A stretch of DNA of 19,219 bases from Bacillota bacterium. GTDB lineage: Bacteria; Bacillota; Clostridia; Christensenellales; Pumilibacteraceae. The position numbers and the translations under genes were made by a program. Shown here piece by piece: positions 12,172 through 18,792 of this stretch (position 1 is its first letter; the number at the start of each line of letters is the position of its first letter). The DNA lies in assembly GCA_009787685.1 (NCBI GenBank), contig WQSV01000008.1, positions 1 to 19,219 of the forward strand, in the 5' to 3' direction. The notes under the pieces were generated by a model. That model saw only the letters and a list, made by a program, of their open reading frames with translations, was not told the DNA's origin and did not search any database.

Positions 12172-15102
12172 TTATTCACTCCTAAGCGCGACAACTGGGT
12201 CTTTCTTCGCCGCTGATTTTGATGGCATCAGTCCTGATATTAAAGTTAATGAAATACTCACAACTACCATTATTATTGCAACCCACCAAGGGAGATTTGC
12301 TATTCTTGGAATGTCGATTAGGCGCATTATTAGGTTTATGAACGCACTCAAGAGGTAGGTTATTGTGATACCAATGAGTCCCGCGAATAATCCAAGAATA
12401 AATGTTTCGGCTGTGAAAAGGTTTGAAACATCTCGTTTTCTTCCGCCAAGGGAACGAATAACACCGATTTCTTTTGTTCTCTCGACAACTGAAATATATG
12501 TTATTATTCCAATCATGACGGATGAAACGAACAAAGACAATGACGCAAATGAGACAAGAGCTATTGTCAAAATTCGAATAAGCATTGCAAGCATGTCCAT
12601 GATGAACGAGAGCATGTCGGTGTATTGCACCGCTTCTCTGCTTGTGACTCTGATAATTTCAACTAAATTTCCGTCACCATCATAGACATTGACATAATAC
12701 GCGGCTGCTAAAACCGTTCCATCGCTCAAAACAATTTCACGACTCATGTCGTTCCATGCTTGAAGCCACAAGAGGACGTTGTCTTTTTGCCCGAATGTCG
12801 CGGTGTAGAGGCGGACGCTGTGTGGAAGGGCAAAAACACTTCCGTCACTTTCTGGAATCACAACTATTCTTCCGTCCTCATTAACATAAGAATTGACATT
12901 CGCCCCGATTTCTTGAAGGGTTACTGAACCCATCATGAGTCCCGCGGCCCCCGCTCCGCCACCGCCGAATATTCCCATTATGAATGACATGAATCCGCCA
13001 CCGCCGAGAACTCCGACTGCTGTTCCAGATATATCACGGAAACTATAGTCAACCGCATATTCAACGACATTTCCCATATTTCCTTGAGCGTCTGGAATGA
13101 CTGTCAAGACTGAACCCATTGGTGTTGGGATCATCGCCGCTGTTCCTGAAAGGGTTGGGGATTGGGCTTCTTCCCTCATAAATCTTGCGATTTCAGAGTC
13201 CCAATTTCTTTGAACTGCGTATTCCGCGAGTGCGGTTGTGAAATAGACTCCACGAGAGAGTGAGCTTAGTCCAATTTCTCCAACTGGCTCTAATATTCCA
13301 ACAACCCTTAATGGCACTGACTCTTCTCTGTCCGCACTCATCATGTCTTCATATGGAAGATATCTGAATGGGACACCCGGACGACGATTTTGAGAACAAA
13401 AAATATTATTGTTTGGGTGCCACGTGAAAGTATGGTTGAGTAGTTCATTAAACTGAACTCTTTCCCCGCCATGCTGATCAAACATTTCTTCGTCAAAATC
13501 ACCTTCGCCCATCGCACTGAATGCAATGTTGATGAACTCTTCTTGAGAATAAAATCCAATCTGACCTAGTAATAGGTCAGTCATTAATCTGTCTTGACAA
13601 AGAACAATCATGACCTCATTTTTCTCTCTTGCAATACCATCATGACCTTCTTGAGACGCAACAACTCTAAATTGCGAACGAATGTAGTCTTCTGTTGCTG
13701 GAACTCTTGTGTCGAGAGCTTGCCTCATTGGACTTCCGACAACACCGACAACTGATGCGAGGTCTTCAAAGCCCGGAAGGTCTGACAGAATTGCTGAATA
13801 TTGCGAAGTTATTCCAGCAAATGAAGTCATTCTTCGGTAATTTTCGCGATAATTAAAATTAGTGAAAATGCTTGTTGATATGTCGAGATTATGGTTAAAG
13901 TGCATTGCTGACCAATACTCCTCTGGCATATCCCTTAAGTATTGAACATAATTTCTGTCAATTCTGTTTGAAACAAAGAAGCCGTCCATTTGTTCAAATG
14001 ATTCGAGCATTCCCTCAATTGCATTATCGACATTGACCCAATTTCCGCGTATAACCTGCCTTGGAGTTGACGGCTCAGTTTCCATCATTGCAGTGATGTC
14101 GAAAGCAGTTTGGTTGATTTCAATCGGATTCGCGGCCATCATGTCGTGTTGCATGTCGTTCAAGAATCCCATCAGACCGAATGACATTGCTAGAACCATT
14201 GCAATACCGATTATGCCAATTGAGCCAGCAATACTAGTCATGATTGAGCGACGTTTTTTTGAAAATAGGTTTTGAACTGACAATTTGAAAGCGGTTATGA
14301 ATGACATTTTTGCTTTCTCTTTTTTGTGGCGTGTTCCGCCTGCATTTGCATTTTGAATGCTCTCTTCTTTTTCTTGTTCGCGTTTGTCGATTTCAGTCAA
14401 AGTTGCGACATGTTCTTCTTCATCCGAATACGGATTTGAGTCAGAAAGCAGGTTTCCGTCAAGAAGTTTAATGGTTCTTGTTGAATATTCTTCCGCAAGA
14501 TCTGGATTGTGGGTGACCATTATGACAAGTTTTTCGCTTGCTATTTCTTTAATCAAGTCCATGACTTGTTTTGAAGTTTCAGTGTCGAGCGCTCCTGTTG
14601 GCTCATCTGCAAGAAGGATTTCTGGATCGTTGACAAGCGCACGTGCAATTGCAACTCTTTGACATTGTCCGCCAGAGAGTTGATTTGGTTTTTTGAAATA
14701 CTTATCAGAAAGCCCCACTTTGTCAAGAGCTGCTTTCGCTTTTTCGCGTCTTTCGGCTTTGCTCATTCCTGCAATAGTGAGAGCAAGTTCGACGTTACCC
14801 AAAACCGTTTGATGAGGAATCAAATTGTAGGATTGAAAAACGAAACCAATGCGATGATTGCGATAAACGTCCCAATCTCTGTCGCGATATTCTTTTGTGC
14901 TTTTGCCCAAAATTGCGAGGTCACCGCTTGTTGCATGATCAAGCCCACCAATGAGATTCAAGAGTGTTGTTTTCCCGCAACCAGATGGCCCAAGAATTGA
15001 GACAAACTCCGCTTTTCGAAAGTTGAAGCTGACCCCCTTGAGTGCGTGAACTGTTGAATCTGCAACATAGTAGTCTTTCTTGATGTCTGTTAACTTTAGC
15101 AT
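12172..15102 (-). CDS. ABC transporter, fused ATPase and FtsX-type permease (MacB-like)
   Basis: A 976-residue fusion of an ATPase and a permease. Residues 1-225 are a MacB/LolD-type ATPase: Walker A GPSGCGKT (38-45), Q-loop Gln90, signature LSGGQ (142-146), Walker B with DEPTGALD (166-173) and switch His198. After a charged linker, one membrane helix (about 286-310) precedes a large extracytoplasmic domain (about 311-845). Inside that domain is a Gly-rich hydrophobic stretch GGGGFMSFIMGIFGGGG. Three C-terminal helices belong to the FtsX domain, with VVERTKEIGVIRSLGGRKRDV between the first two. Type VII transporters of this sort act by mechanotransmission on lipids, peptides or antimicrobials; the substrate here is unknown. 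The start is supported by AAAGGAG 12 bases upstream and the promoter at 15148-15176. Confidence 0.93.
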   Translation of the reverse strand: MLKLTDIKKDYYVADSTVHALKGVSFNFRKAEFVSILGPSGCGKTTLLNLIGGLDHATSGDLAILGKSTKEYRDRDWDVYRNHRIGFVFQSYNLIPHQTVLGNVELALTIAGMSKAERREKAKAALDKVGLSDKYFKKPNQLSGGQCQRVAIARALVNDPEILLADEPTGALDTETSKQVMDLIKEIASEKLVIMVTHNPDLAEEYSTRTIKLLDGNLLSDSNPYSDEEEHVATLTEIDKREQEKEESIQNANAGGTRHKKEKAKMSFITAFKLSVQNLFSKKRRSIMTSIAGSIGIIGIAMVLAMSFGLMGFLNDMQHDMMAANPIEINQTAFDITAMMETEPSTPRQVIRGNWVNVDNAIEGMLESFEQMDGFFVSNRIDRNYVQYLRDMPEEYWSAMHFNHNLDISTSIFTNFNYRENYRRMTSFAGITSQYSAILSDLPGFEDLASVVGVVGSPMRQALDTRVPATEDYIRSQFRVVASQEGHDGIAREKNEVMIVLCQDRLMTDLLLGQIGFYSQEEFINIAFSAMGEGDFDEEMFDQHGGERVQFNELLNHTFTWHPNNNIFCSQNRRPGVPFRYLPYEDMMSADREESVPLRVVGILEPVGEIGLSSLSRGVYFTTALAEYAVQRNWDSEIARFMREEAQSPTLSGTAAMIPTPMGSVLTVIPDAQGNMGNVVEYAVDYSFRDISGTAVGVLGGGGFMSFIMGIFGGGGAGAAGLMMGSVTLQEIGANVNSYVNEDGRIVVIPESDGSVFALPHSVRLYTATFGQKDNVLLWLQAWNDMSREIVLSDGTVLAAAYYVNVYDGDGNLVEIIRVTSREAVQYTDMLSFIMDMLAMLIRILTIALVSFASLSLFVSSVMIGIITYISVVERTKEIGVIRSLGGRKRDVSNLFTAETFILGLFAGLIGITITYLLSAFINLIMRLIDIPRIANLPWWVAIIMVVVSISLTLISGLMPSKSAAKKDPVVALRSE

Positions 15103-15147
15103 TTGTTTGATTTTCTCCTTTATACAAACATATAATTATCTAACAAT

Positions 15148-15176
15148 AGTATACCACATATTCAAAAACAAGTCAT
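15148..15176 (-). promoter_or_regulatory. Promoter of the fused ABC transporter
   Basis: On the minus strand ATGACT (15171-15176), a 17-base spacer and TATACT (15148-15153), with an extended TGG directly before the -10. The leader is about 40 bases long. Confidence 0.6.
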
Positions 15177-15232
15177 GAAAATTGGGGCATTTTGTAAAAA
15201 TAATTATTAAAATTTCATTAGAAGAATTTAGG

Positions 15233-15340
15233 CAATATTCAACATTTAACCCTCAATTTGCTCTCTTAAACAGCTTCACAATCCCCATTCTGTCAACCAC
15301 TAGATGACCATTGAATGTTGAACATTGAAAATTGTGTAAA
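15233..15340. repeat. Diverged inverted repeat (TTGAA type)
   Basis: CAATATTCAACATTTAA on the left faces CATTGAATGTTGAACATTG on the right, pairing imperfectly around a roughly 50-base centre with no clear shared core. It lies between the divergent ABC and Na/Pi cotransporter genes. Confidence 0.45.
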
Positions 15341-15364
15341 GAAAAGTAAAGAAAAGTAAAGAAA
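15336..15364. repeat. Short tandem repeat GTAAAGAAAA
   Basis: Three copies of a 10-nt unit (GTAAAGAAAA, GTAAAGAAAA, GTAAAGAAAT) lie directly upstream of the -35 of the following promoter, so they occupy the position of an A-rich UP element. Confidence 0.7.
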
Positions 15365-15397
15365 TTGTTTGACAATTATTTTTCTTTGATGTAGAAT
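15363..15397 (+). promoter_or_regulatory. Promoter of the Na/Pi cotransporter gene with overlapping palindrome
   Basis: TTGACA (15369-15374), a 17-base spacer and TAGAAT (15392-15397). The inverted repeat AATTGT-TTG-ACAATT (15363-15377) covers the -35 and could be an operator. The predicted start is about 15404. Confidence 0.75.
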
Positions 15398-15406
15398 GTT
15401 TTTGTT

Positions 15407-15431
15407 AGCACTGATTCGTCAGTGCTTTTTT
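15407..15431 (+). terminator. Terminator-like hairpin at the transcript 5' end
   Basis: AGCACTGA, loop TTCG, TCAGTGCT, followed by a run of T. The stem begins about three bases after the predicted transcription start, mirroring the arrangement upstream of rpmG. Confidence 0.75.
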
Positions 15432-15454
15432 AATTTTTTCTTTACACAAATGAA

Positions 15455-15498
15455 AAGGAGAAACCGAGAGATTTTTTTGCAAATGCAAAAAAATCTCT
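15455..15498 (+). promoter_or_regulatory. Shine-Dalgarno followed by 15-bp hairpin before the start codon
   Basis: AAGGAG (15455-15460) lies 46 bases before ATG 15507. Between them AGAGATTTTTTTGCA (15467-15481) is perfectly complementary to TGCAAAAAAATCTCT (15484-15498). Folding the stem would bring the two signals to about 14 bases apart. Alternatively the Shine-Dalgarno serves a tiny leader frame that ends at a TAA at 15498-15500. Confidence 0.6.
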
Positions 15499-15506
15499 AA
15501 AAAGTT

Positions 15507-17369
15507 ATGGCTCAATTTAATTCTATATTTGGAAGTATCGCTCAACTTATGGCGGGTATTGCAATATTTTTGCTTGGAATCAAATTTCTAAGTGGCGGAT
15601 TACAGAGTGGTGCTGGAAAAACAGTTAAAAAGACATTAGCACGCATTGGTGATAATCGCTTTGTTGGGGTTGGAGTTGGAGCCACTGCAACAGTTGCAAT
15701 TCAAAGCTCCACTGCTGTCACTGTTATGGTCGTCGGCTTTGTTAATGCAGGTGTCATGACTCTCCACCAAGCGGCTGCTGTTATCATGGGTGCAAACATT
15801 GGAACAACTGCGACAGCGTTTATGGGCGCTCTTGGCAGCTTACCTATTGCATCGTTTTTCATGTTTTCGGGGATAATTGGGATTGTTCTTTACATGTTTG
15901 GAAAAAAAGAGCGTCTCAAGTTGGTTGGAAAAATCATTCTTGCGTTTGCTCTTCTTTTCGTCGGGATGCACCTAATGTCTCGTGCTTTGAGGGGCAATGC
16001 ACAGATTGAAGGTTTTTTCACTAATGCTTTTCAAACCATGGCGACAAGCCCTGTTGGCCCGTTGGTCTTGTTTTTGCTGGGAACTCTTTTGACCGCCCTT
16101 TTGCAAAGTTCAACTGCAACAACAATGATGATTGTCAACATGGCGACAGCGGTTTCAAGAACTATCACGATTGCCTACTACCCTTATTATCAAGTTGTTA
16201 TTGACCCACCACTTATTGCACTTAATGCTGCTTTGCCTGTTATTTTGGGGGCAAACCTTGGGACTTGTTTGACCGCACTCATTGCGTCTGTTGGCGCATC
16301 GCCAAATGCAAAACGAGCGGCACTCATTCACTTGTCCACCGATATTTTCGGTTTTGTCGTTTTTCTTCCGATTCTTTGGATATGGGGTACTCCTATTTCA
16401 GAGGGGCTTGCTTTCATCTCTGGCGGAAACTATGGAATCGCGGCGTCATTCTTCCACTTGTTCTACAACATGGCAATGATAGGGATTCTGATTTGGTTCA
16501 TCAAGCCTCTTATCAAACTAGTCACAAAGCTTGTTCCCGCAAGAGAGGGCGAGCTTTCAACAGAGCCCCAGCTCTACTTCATTGACGAAAAAGCGAGCGT
16601 CATTCCAAGACAGATTCCAGAAAATGTTGATTCATCAGATTCATTGCAATCTGCTGTTGCGAATTCAATTTTCCAACGCGAAGATGTTTTTAAAGAGGTT
16701 GTCAACATGGCTGGACTTGCCCATGAAAACTTGGACGCGTCATTAAAGTGTGTTATTTCTGGCGGAATTACCGCTCAAGAAAAAAACAAAATCATTTCAA
16801 CTGAACAAAAAATCAACTACATCAACAAAGGAATCGGACGACATCTTATTAAATTCTCAAACGATGCCGTTTTTGTCGAAGATCAACAAACTTTTAATTC
16901 CCTTCACCATGTTATTTTTGATATTGAAAGAATCGGAGACCATGCGATGAACTTTGTTGAAGAAGCTCAAGAAATGAAGAGCAACAAGATTGTTTTCTCA
17001 GAATATGCGGTTAAGAACCTTGAAGATATGTTCTCAACAATTTCTGACATGCTTCATCTTTCTCTTGAAATTTTGGAAACGAGAAATTCTGAAAAACTTG
17101 ATGAGATTTCAAAATTCAGAAGAAAAATTAATGAAAACAAAAGGGCTTATGGATTTGAACATATTTCAAGACTCAATAAAGGTGAATGCAATGTTGAAGC
17201 TGGTGTTCATTTCTATGCAATAATGACTGGACTTGAAAGAGTCAAGGACCATTTGACAAACATTGCATACTCAGTCAAATCAACTGCCGGAACTCAACAC
17301 GAACGCTTGAAAAAGTTGAGCAAAGAAAGAATTAAAAAACGCTCTGAAGGAAAAAATGTTTATTGGTAA
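15507..17369 (+). CDS. Na/Pi cotransporter family protein with PhoU-like domain
   Basis: A 620-residue membrane protein of the NptA/SLC34-related family, which couples phosphate movement to sodium. It holds the two inverted Na/Pi repeats, each with the signature QSSTA: VAIQSSTAVTVMVVGF (64-79) and LLTALLQSSTATTMMIVN (194-211). MGANIGTTATA and ILGANLGTCLTA follow them respectively. About eight hydrophobic segments end near residue 335 (ILIWFIKPLIKL). The C-terminal 230 residues are a soluble helical PhoU-like domain (VFKEVVNMAGLAHENLDAS, DIERIGDHAMNFVEEA, LERVKDHLTNIAYSV). Length matches the family. There is no adjacent pst or pho gene. The leader is unusual: promoter, terminator-like hairpin, then a Shine-Dalgarno separated from the start by a second hairpin. 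Confidence 0.93.
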   Translation: MAQFNSIFGSIAQLMAGIAIFLLGIKFLSGGLQSGAGKTVKKTLARIGDNRFVGVGVGATATVAIQSSTAVTVMVVGFVNAGVMTLHQAAAVIMGANIGTTATAFMGALGSLPIASFFMFSGIIGIVLYMFGKKERLKLVGKIILAFALLFVGMHLMSRALRGNAQIEGFFTNAFQTMATSPVGPLVLFLLGTLLTALLQSSTATTMMIVNMATAVSRTITIAYYPYYQVVIDPPLIALNAALPVILGANLGTCLTALIASVGASPNAKRAALIHLSTDIFGFVVFLPILWIWGTPISEGLAFISGGNYGIAASFFHLFYNMAMIGILIWFIKPLIKLVTKLVPAREGELSTEPQLYFIDEKASVIPRQIPENVDSSDSLQSAVANSIFQREDVFKEVVNMAGLAHENLDASLKCVISGGITAQEKNKIISTEQKINYINKGIGRHLIKFSNDAVFVEDQQTFNSLHHVIFDIERIGDHAMNFVEEAQEMKSNKIVFSEYAVKNLEDMFSTISDMLHLSLEILETRNSEKLDEISKFRRKINENKRAYGFEHISRLNKGECNVEAGVHFYAIMTGLERVKDHLTNIAYSVKSTAGTQHERLKKLSKERIKKRSEGKNVYW

Positions 17370-17489
17370 TTTTTTTAGTTGAAAAATAAAAGCTGAGAAA
17401 TGGAGTTTTTTCCCTCAACAAGACTGCGAAGTGTTGGGCTTAACGGAAGCGCGAGCGAAATCATGAGAAATTGACTTGAAAAGATTAAA

Positions 17490-17601
17490 TTGACAAGGGT
17501 CTTTGACCCGTTTGACGTTGAATGCGAATGCAAGCAGAACCCGACAAAGGCATTGAAGATGCTTGACAAGGGTCTTCGACAAAGGCATTGAAGATGCTTG
17601 A
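17490..17601. repeat. Direct repeats of about 25 bp, period 35
   Basis: CGACAAAGGCATTGAAGATG plus CTTGA occurs identically at 17542-17566 and 17577-17601, separated by CAAGGGTCTT. The junction sequence TTGACAAGGGTCTT also occurs earlier, near 17490, followed by TGACCC. The gap between the two coding regions (17370-17620) holds nothing else convincing; minus-strand frames through the repeats are low-complexity and have no start signals. Confidence 0.8.
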
Positions 17602-17620
17602 TAACAACTTTCAATCAAAC

Positions 17621-18070
17621 TCAAAAATTCCCTCTCACGCTCTTCGGCTCTGTGGGGGGGATTTTTTTTAGTAGTTCTTTTTGTTTTTTTTCTTTTTTTG
17701 CTTTTGTGAAATTAATGATTACACAAATTAGCTGATAAACTCCAAGAATAAGGAGAAATATTCCAAAATATCTTTTGAGACTCACAGCTTCCATTTGAGT
17801 TGAAATTAATGCGCCAAGAACAGAAAGGACAACAGCTGGGAGCGAGATTAAGAGAAGATATTTGAATTTCACAAGTCCGTTTTTAATGTGGATGATTAGC
17901 GCAACGATGGCCATTGGAATAAAAGCAATAAGGTTTATGCTTTGAGCAAGATGCTGTGAAGTTCCAGTGAAAACAACAAGAAGAGGAATAAGGAGCGTTC
18001 CGCCACCCATGCCCATGCCTCCAATGAGACCGCCGATAAGGCCAATAATGATAAAGAGAAAGATTTCCAT
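17621..18070 (-). CDS. Half-length TauE/SafE (DUF81) membrane protein A
   Basis: A 149-residue protein, half the length of a normal TauE/SafE transporter (about 250). Four hydrophobic segments are visible. The first carries the repeat signature IGGLIGGMGMGGGTLLIPLL (residues 11-30), then LAQSINLIAFIPMAIVALIIHIKNG, the hallmark of one TauE/SafE half. The family exports sulfite, sulfoacetate or similar organosulfur anions, but the substrate here cannot be inferred. The C-terminus is a Lys-rich cytoplasmic tail. I choose ATG 18070 (MEIFLFIII); an ATG at 18091 would add MFHTQSI at the edge of the repeat element. No Shine-Dalgarno is visible. It diverges from its half-length partner. Confidence 0.85.
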   Translation of the reverse strand: MEIFLFIIIGLIGGLIGGMGMGGGTLLIPLLVVFTGTSQHLAQSINLIAFIPMAIVALIIHIKNGLVKFKYLLLISLPAVVLSVLGALISTQMEAVSLKRYFGIFLLILGVYQLICVIINFTKAKKEKKQKELLKKIPPTEPKSVRGNF

Positions 18071-18082
18071 AATGCTTTGAGT

Positions 18083-18160
18083 GTGGAACATTGAATAGGT
18101 GTTGTCAAGCTATTTTTATCATCACATATTCAATATTCAATGTTCAATATTCAATAGTAA
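18083..18160. repeat. Heptamer-armed inverted repeat between divergent TauE/SafE halves
   Basis: Read as complement, the right arm is four successive 7-nt units TATTGAA, TATTGAA, CATTGAA, TATTGAA. The left arm has CATTGAA. Next to the loop are TGAATAGGT (18092-18100) and CATCACATA (18120-18128), as in the copies at 2812 and 18571. The minus-strand loop GATAAAAATAGCTTGACAAC (18101-18120) shares the family core. Confidence 0.8.
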
Positions 18161-18197
18161 ATAATTTGCGCAACTTTGACTTAAACTATTTATTATT

Positions 18198-18566
18198 GTG
18201 GTGGCAAAAAAGGTTTTCAAAAAAATACTCACAATCACTGGCGGAGCTGGCATTGGTTTTATTAATGGTTTTTTTGGAAGCGGAGGTGGCATGCTTGCAG
18301 TGCCTCTTTTAAACAAGGGATTGAAAGAGGAGACAAAAGTTTCTCATGCAACCGCAATTCTTGCCATTCTTCCCATTAGCATTGTTAGCATGGTTGTTTA
18401 TCTCATCAAGGGACACTTTGATGCACAACCAACATTGATAACAGGAGCGGGAGTTATTGTTGGCGGAGTTTTGGGGGCACTGGTTTTGAAGAAAATGCCA
18501 CCGAAAATTACTGCCCTTGTTTTTTCGCTGTTAATGATAGCTGGAGGGGTGAAAATGATAATCTGA
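18198..18566 (+). CDS. Half-length TauE/SafE (DUF81) membrane protein B
   Basis: A 122-residue protein, again one half of a TauE/SafE transporter. After a basic N-terminus (VAKKVFKKIL) comes the half-repeat signature GAGIGFINGFFGSGGGMLAVPLL, then VSHATAILAILPISIVSMVVYLIKG and two more hydrophobic segments, making four in all. The start is a GTG, at 18198 or 18201; there is no Shine-Dalgarno and no nearby ATG. Protein A and protein B carry the equivalent motif differently (GMGMGGGT and GFFGSGGGM), so they are the two halves rather than recent duplicates. They probably pair to form one transporter. Confidence 0.85.
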   Translation: MVAKKVFKKILTITGGAGIGFINGFFGSGGGMLAVPLLNKGLKEETKVSHATAILAILPISIVSMVVYLIKGHFDAQPTLITGAGVIVGGVLGALVLKKMPPKITALVFSLLMIAGGVKMII

Positions 18567-18570
18567 TTTG

Positions 18571-18656
18571 CATTGAATATTAAAAATAGGAATATTGAAT
18601 AGGTAAGGATAGAAAATTGACATCGCACATTCAGTATTAAATATTAAATATTCCAC
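18571..18656. repeat. Heptamer-armed inverted repeat after TauE/SafE half B
   Basis: The right arm as complement reads TATTTAA, TATTTAA, TACTGAA; the left arm has CATTGAA, TATTAAA and TATTGAA. The loop-proximal boxes are TGAATAGGT (18596-18604) and CATCGCACA (18621-18629). The core GGATAGAAAATTGACATC (18607-18624) resembles that at 12123-12142. Confidence 0.8.
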
Positions 18657-18676
18657 ATAAAATCACTTAAAATCGC

Positions 18677-18705
18677 TTGCAATATAAAATCACATATTAT
18701 ATAAT
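18677..18705 (+). promoter_or_regulatory. Promoter of the surface-protein gene
   Basis: TTGCAA (18677-18682), a 17-base spacer and TATAAT (18700-18705), in the -35 context AATCGCTTGCAA. The predicted start is near 18712, giving a leader of about 80 bases. Confidence 0.8.
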
Positions 18706-18724
18706 AATAAAGTATGTAAATTTA

Positions 18725-18783
18725 AAGGGTGAACTTTCACCCTTGGGACAAACCCAACAAAGTTGTTTTTGTCCCGTTAGGAG
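18725..18783 (+). promoter_or_regulatory. Structured leader with two adjacent hairpins before the Shine-Dalgarno
   Basis: Hairpin 1 pairs AAGGGTGA with TCACCCTT (18725-18744). Hairpin 2 begins at the next base, pairing GGGACAAA (18745-18752) with TTTGTCCC (18768-18775) and, inside, CAAC with GTTG. AGGAG follows at 18779-18783, nine bases before the start codon. There is no U-tract, so this is not a terminator. I do not recognise it as a known riboswitch class. Confidence 0.6.
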
Positions 18784-18792
18784 AGACTAAAG

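Noticed and set aside
17375..17624. Two minus-strand frames across the 35-bp repeats
   Set aside because: No start signals and low-complexity translations produced by the direct repeats.
18071..18106. TTGACA on the minus strand in the loop at 18101-18120 as a promoter for TauE half A
   Set aside because: No acceptable -10 lies 16-18 bases downstream, and the same TTGACA occurs in the loop at 3777-3840 in the wrong orientation for any gene.
714..18656. CRISPR array explanation for the intergenic repeats
   Set aside because: The repeats are dispersed one per gap, lack uniform spacers, and there are no cas genes.
714..18656. Integron attC sites as the identity of the hairpins
   Set aside because: No GTTRRRY-type boxes and no integrase gene in the window; only the asymmetric mispairing is reminiscent.
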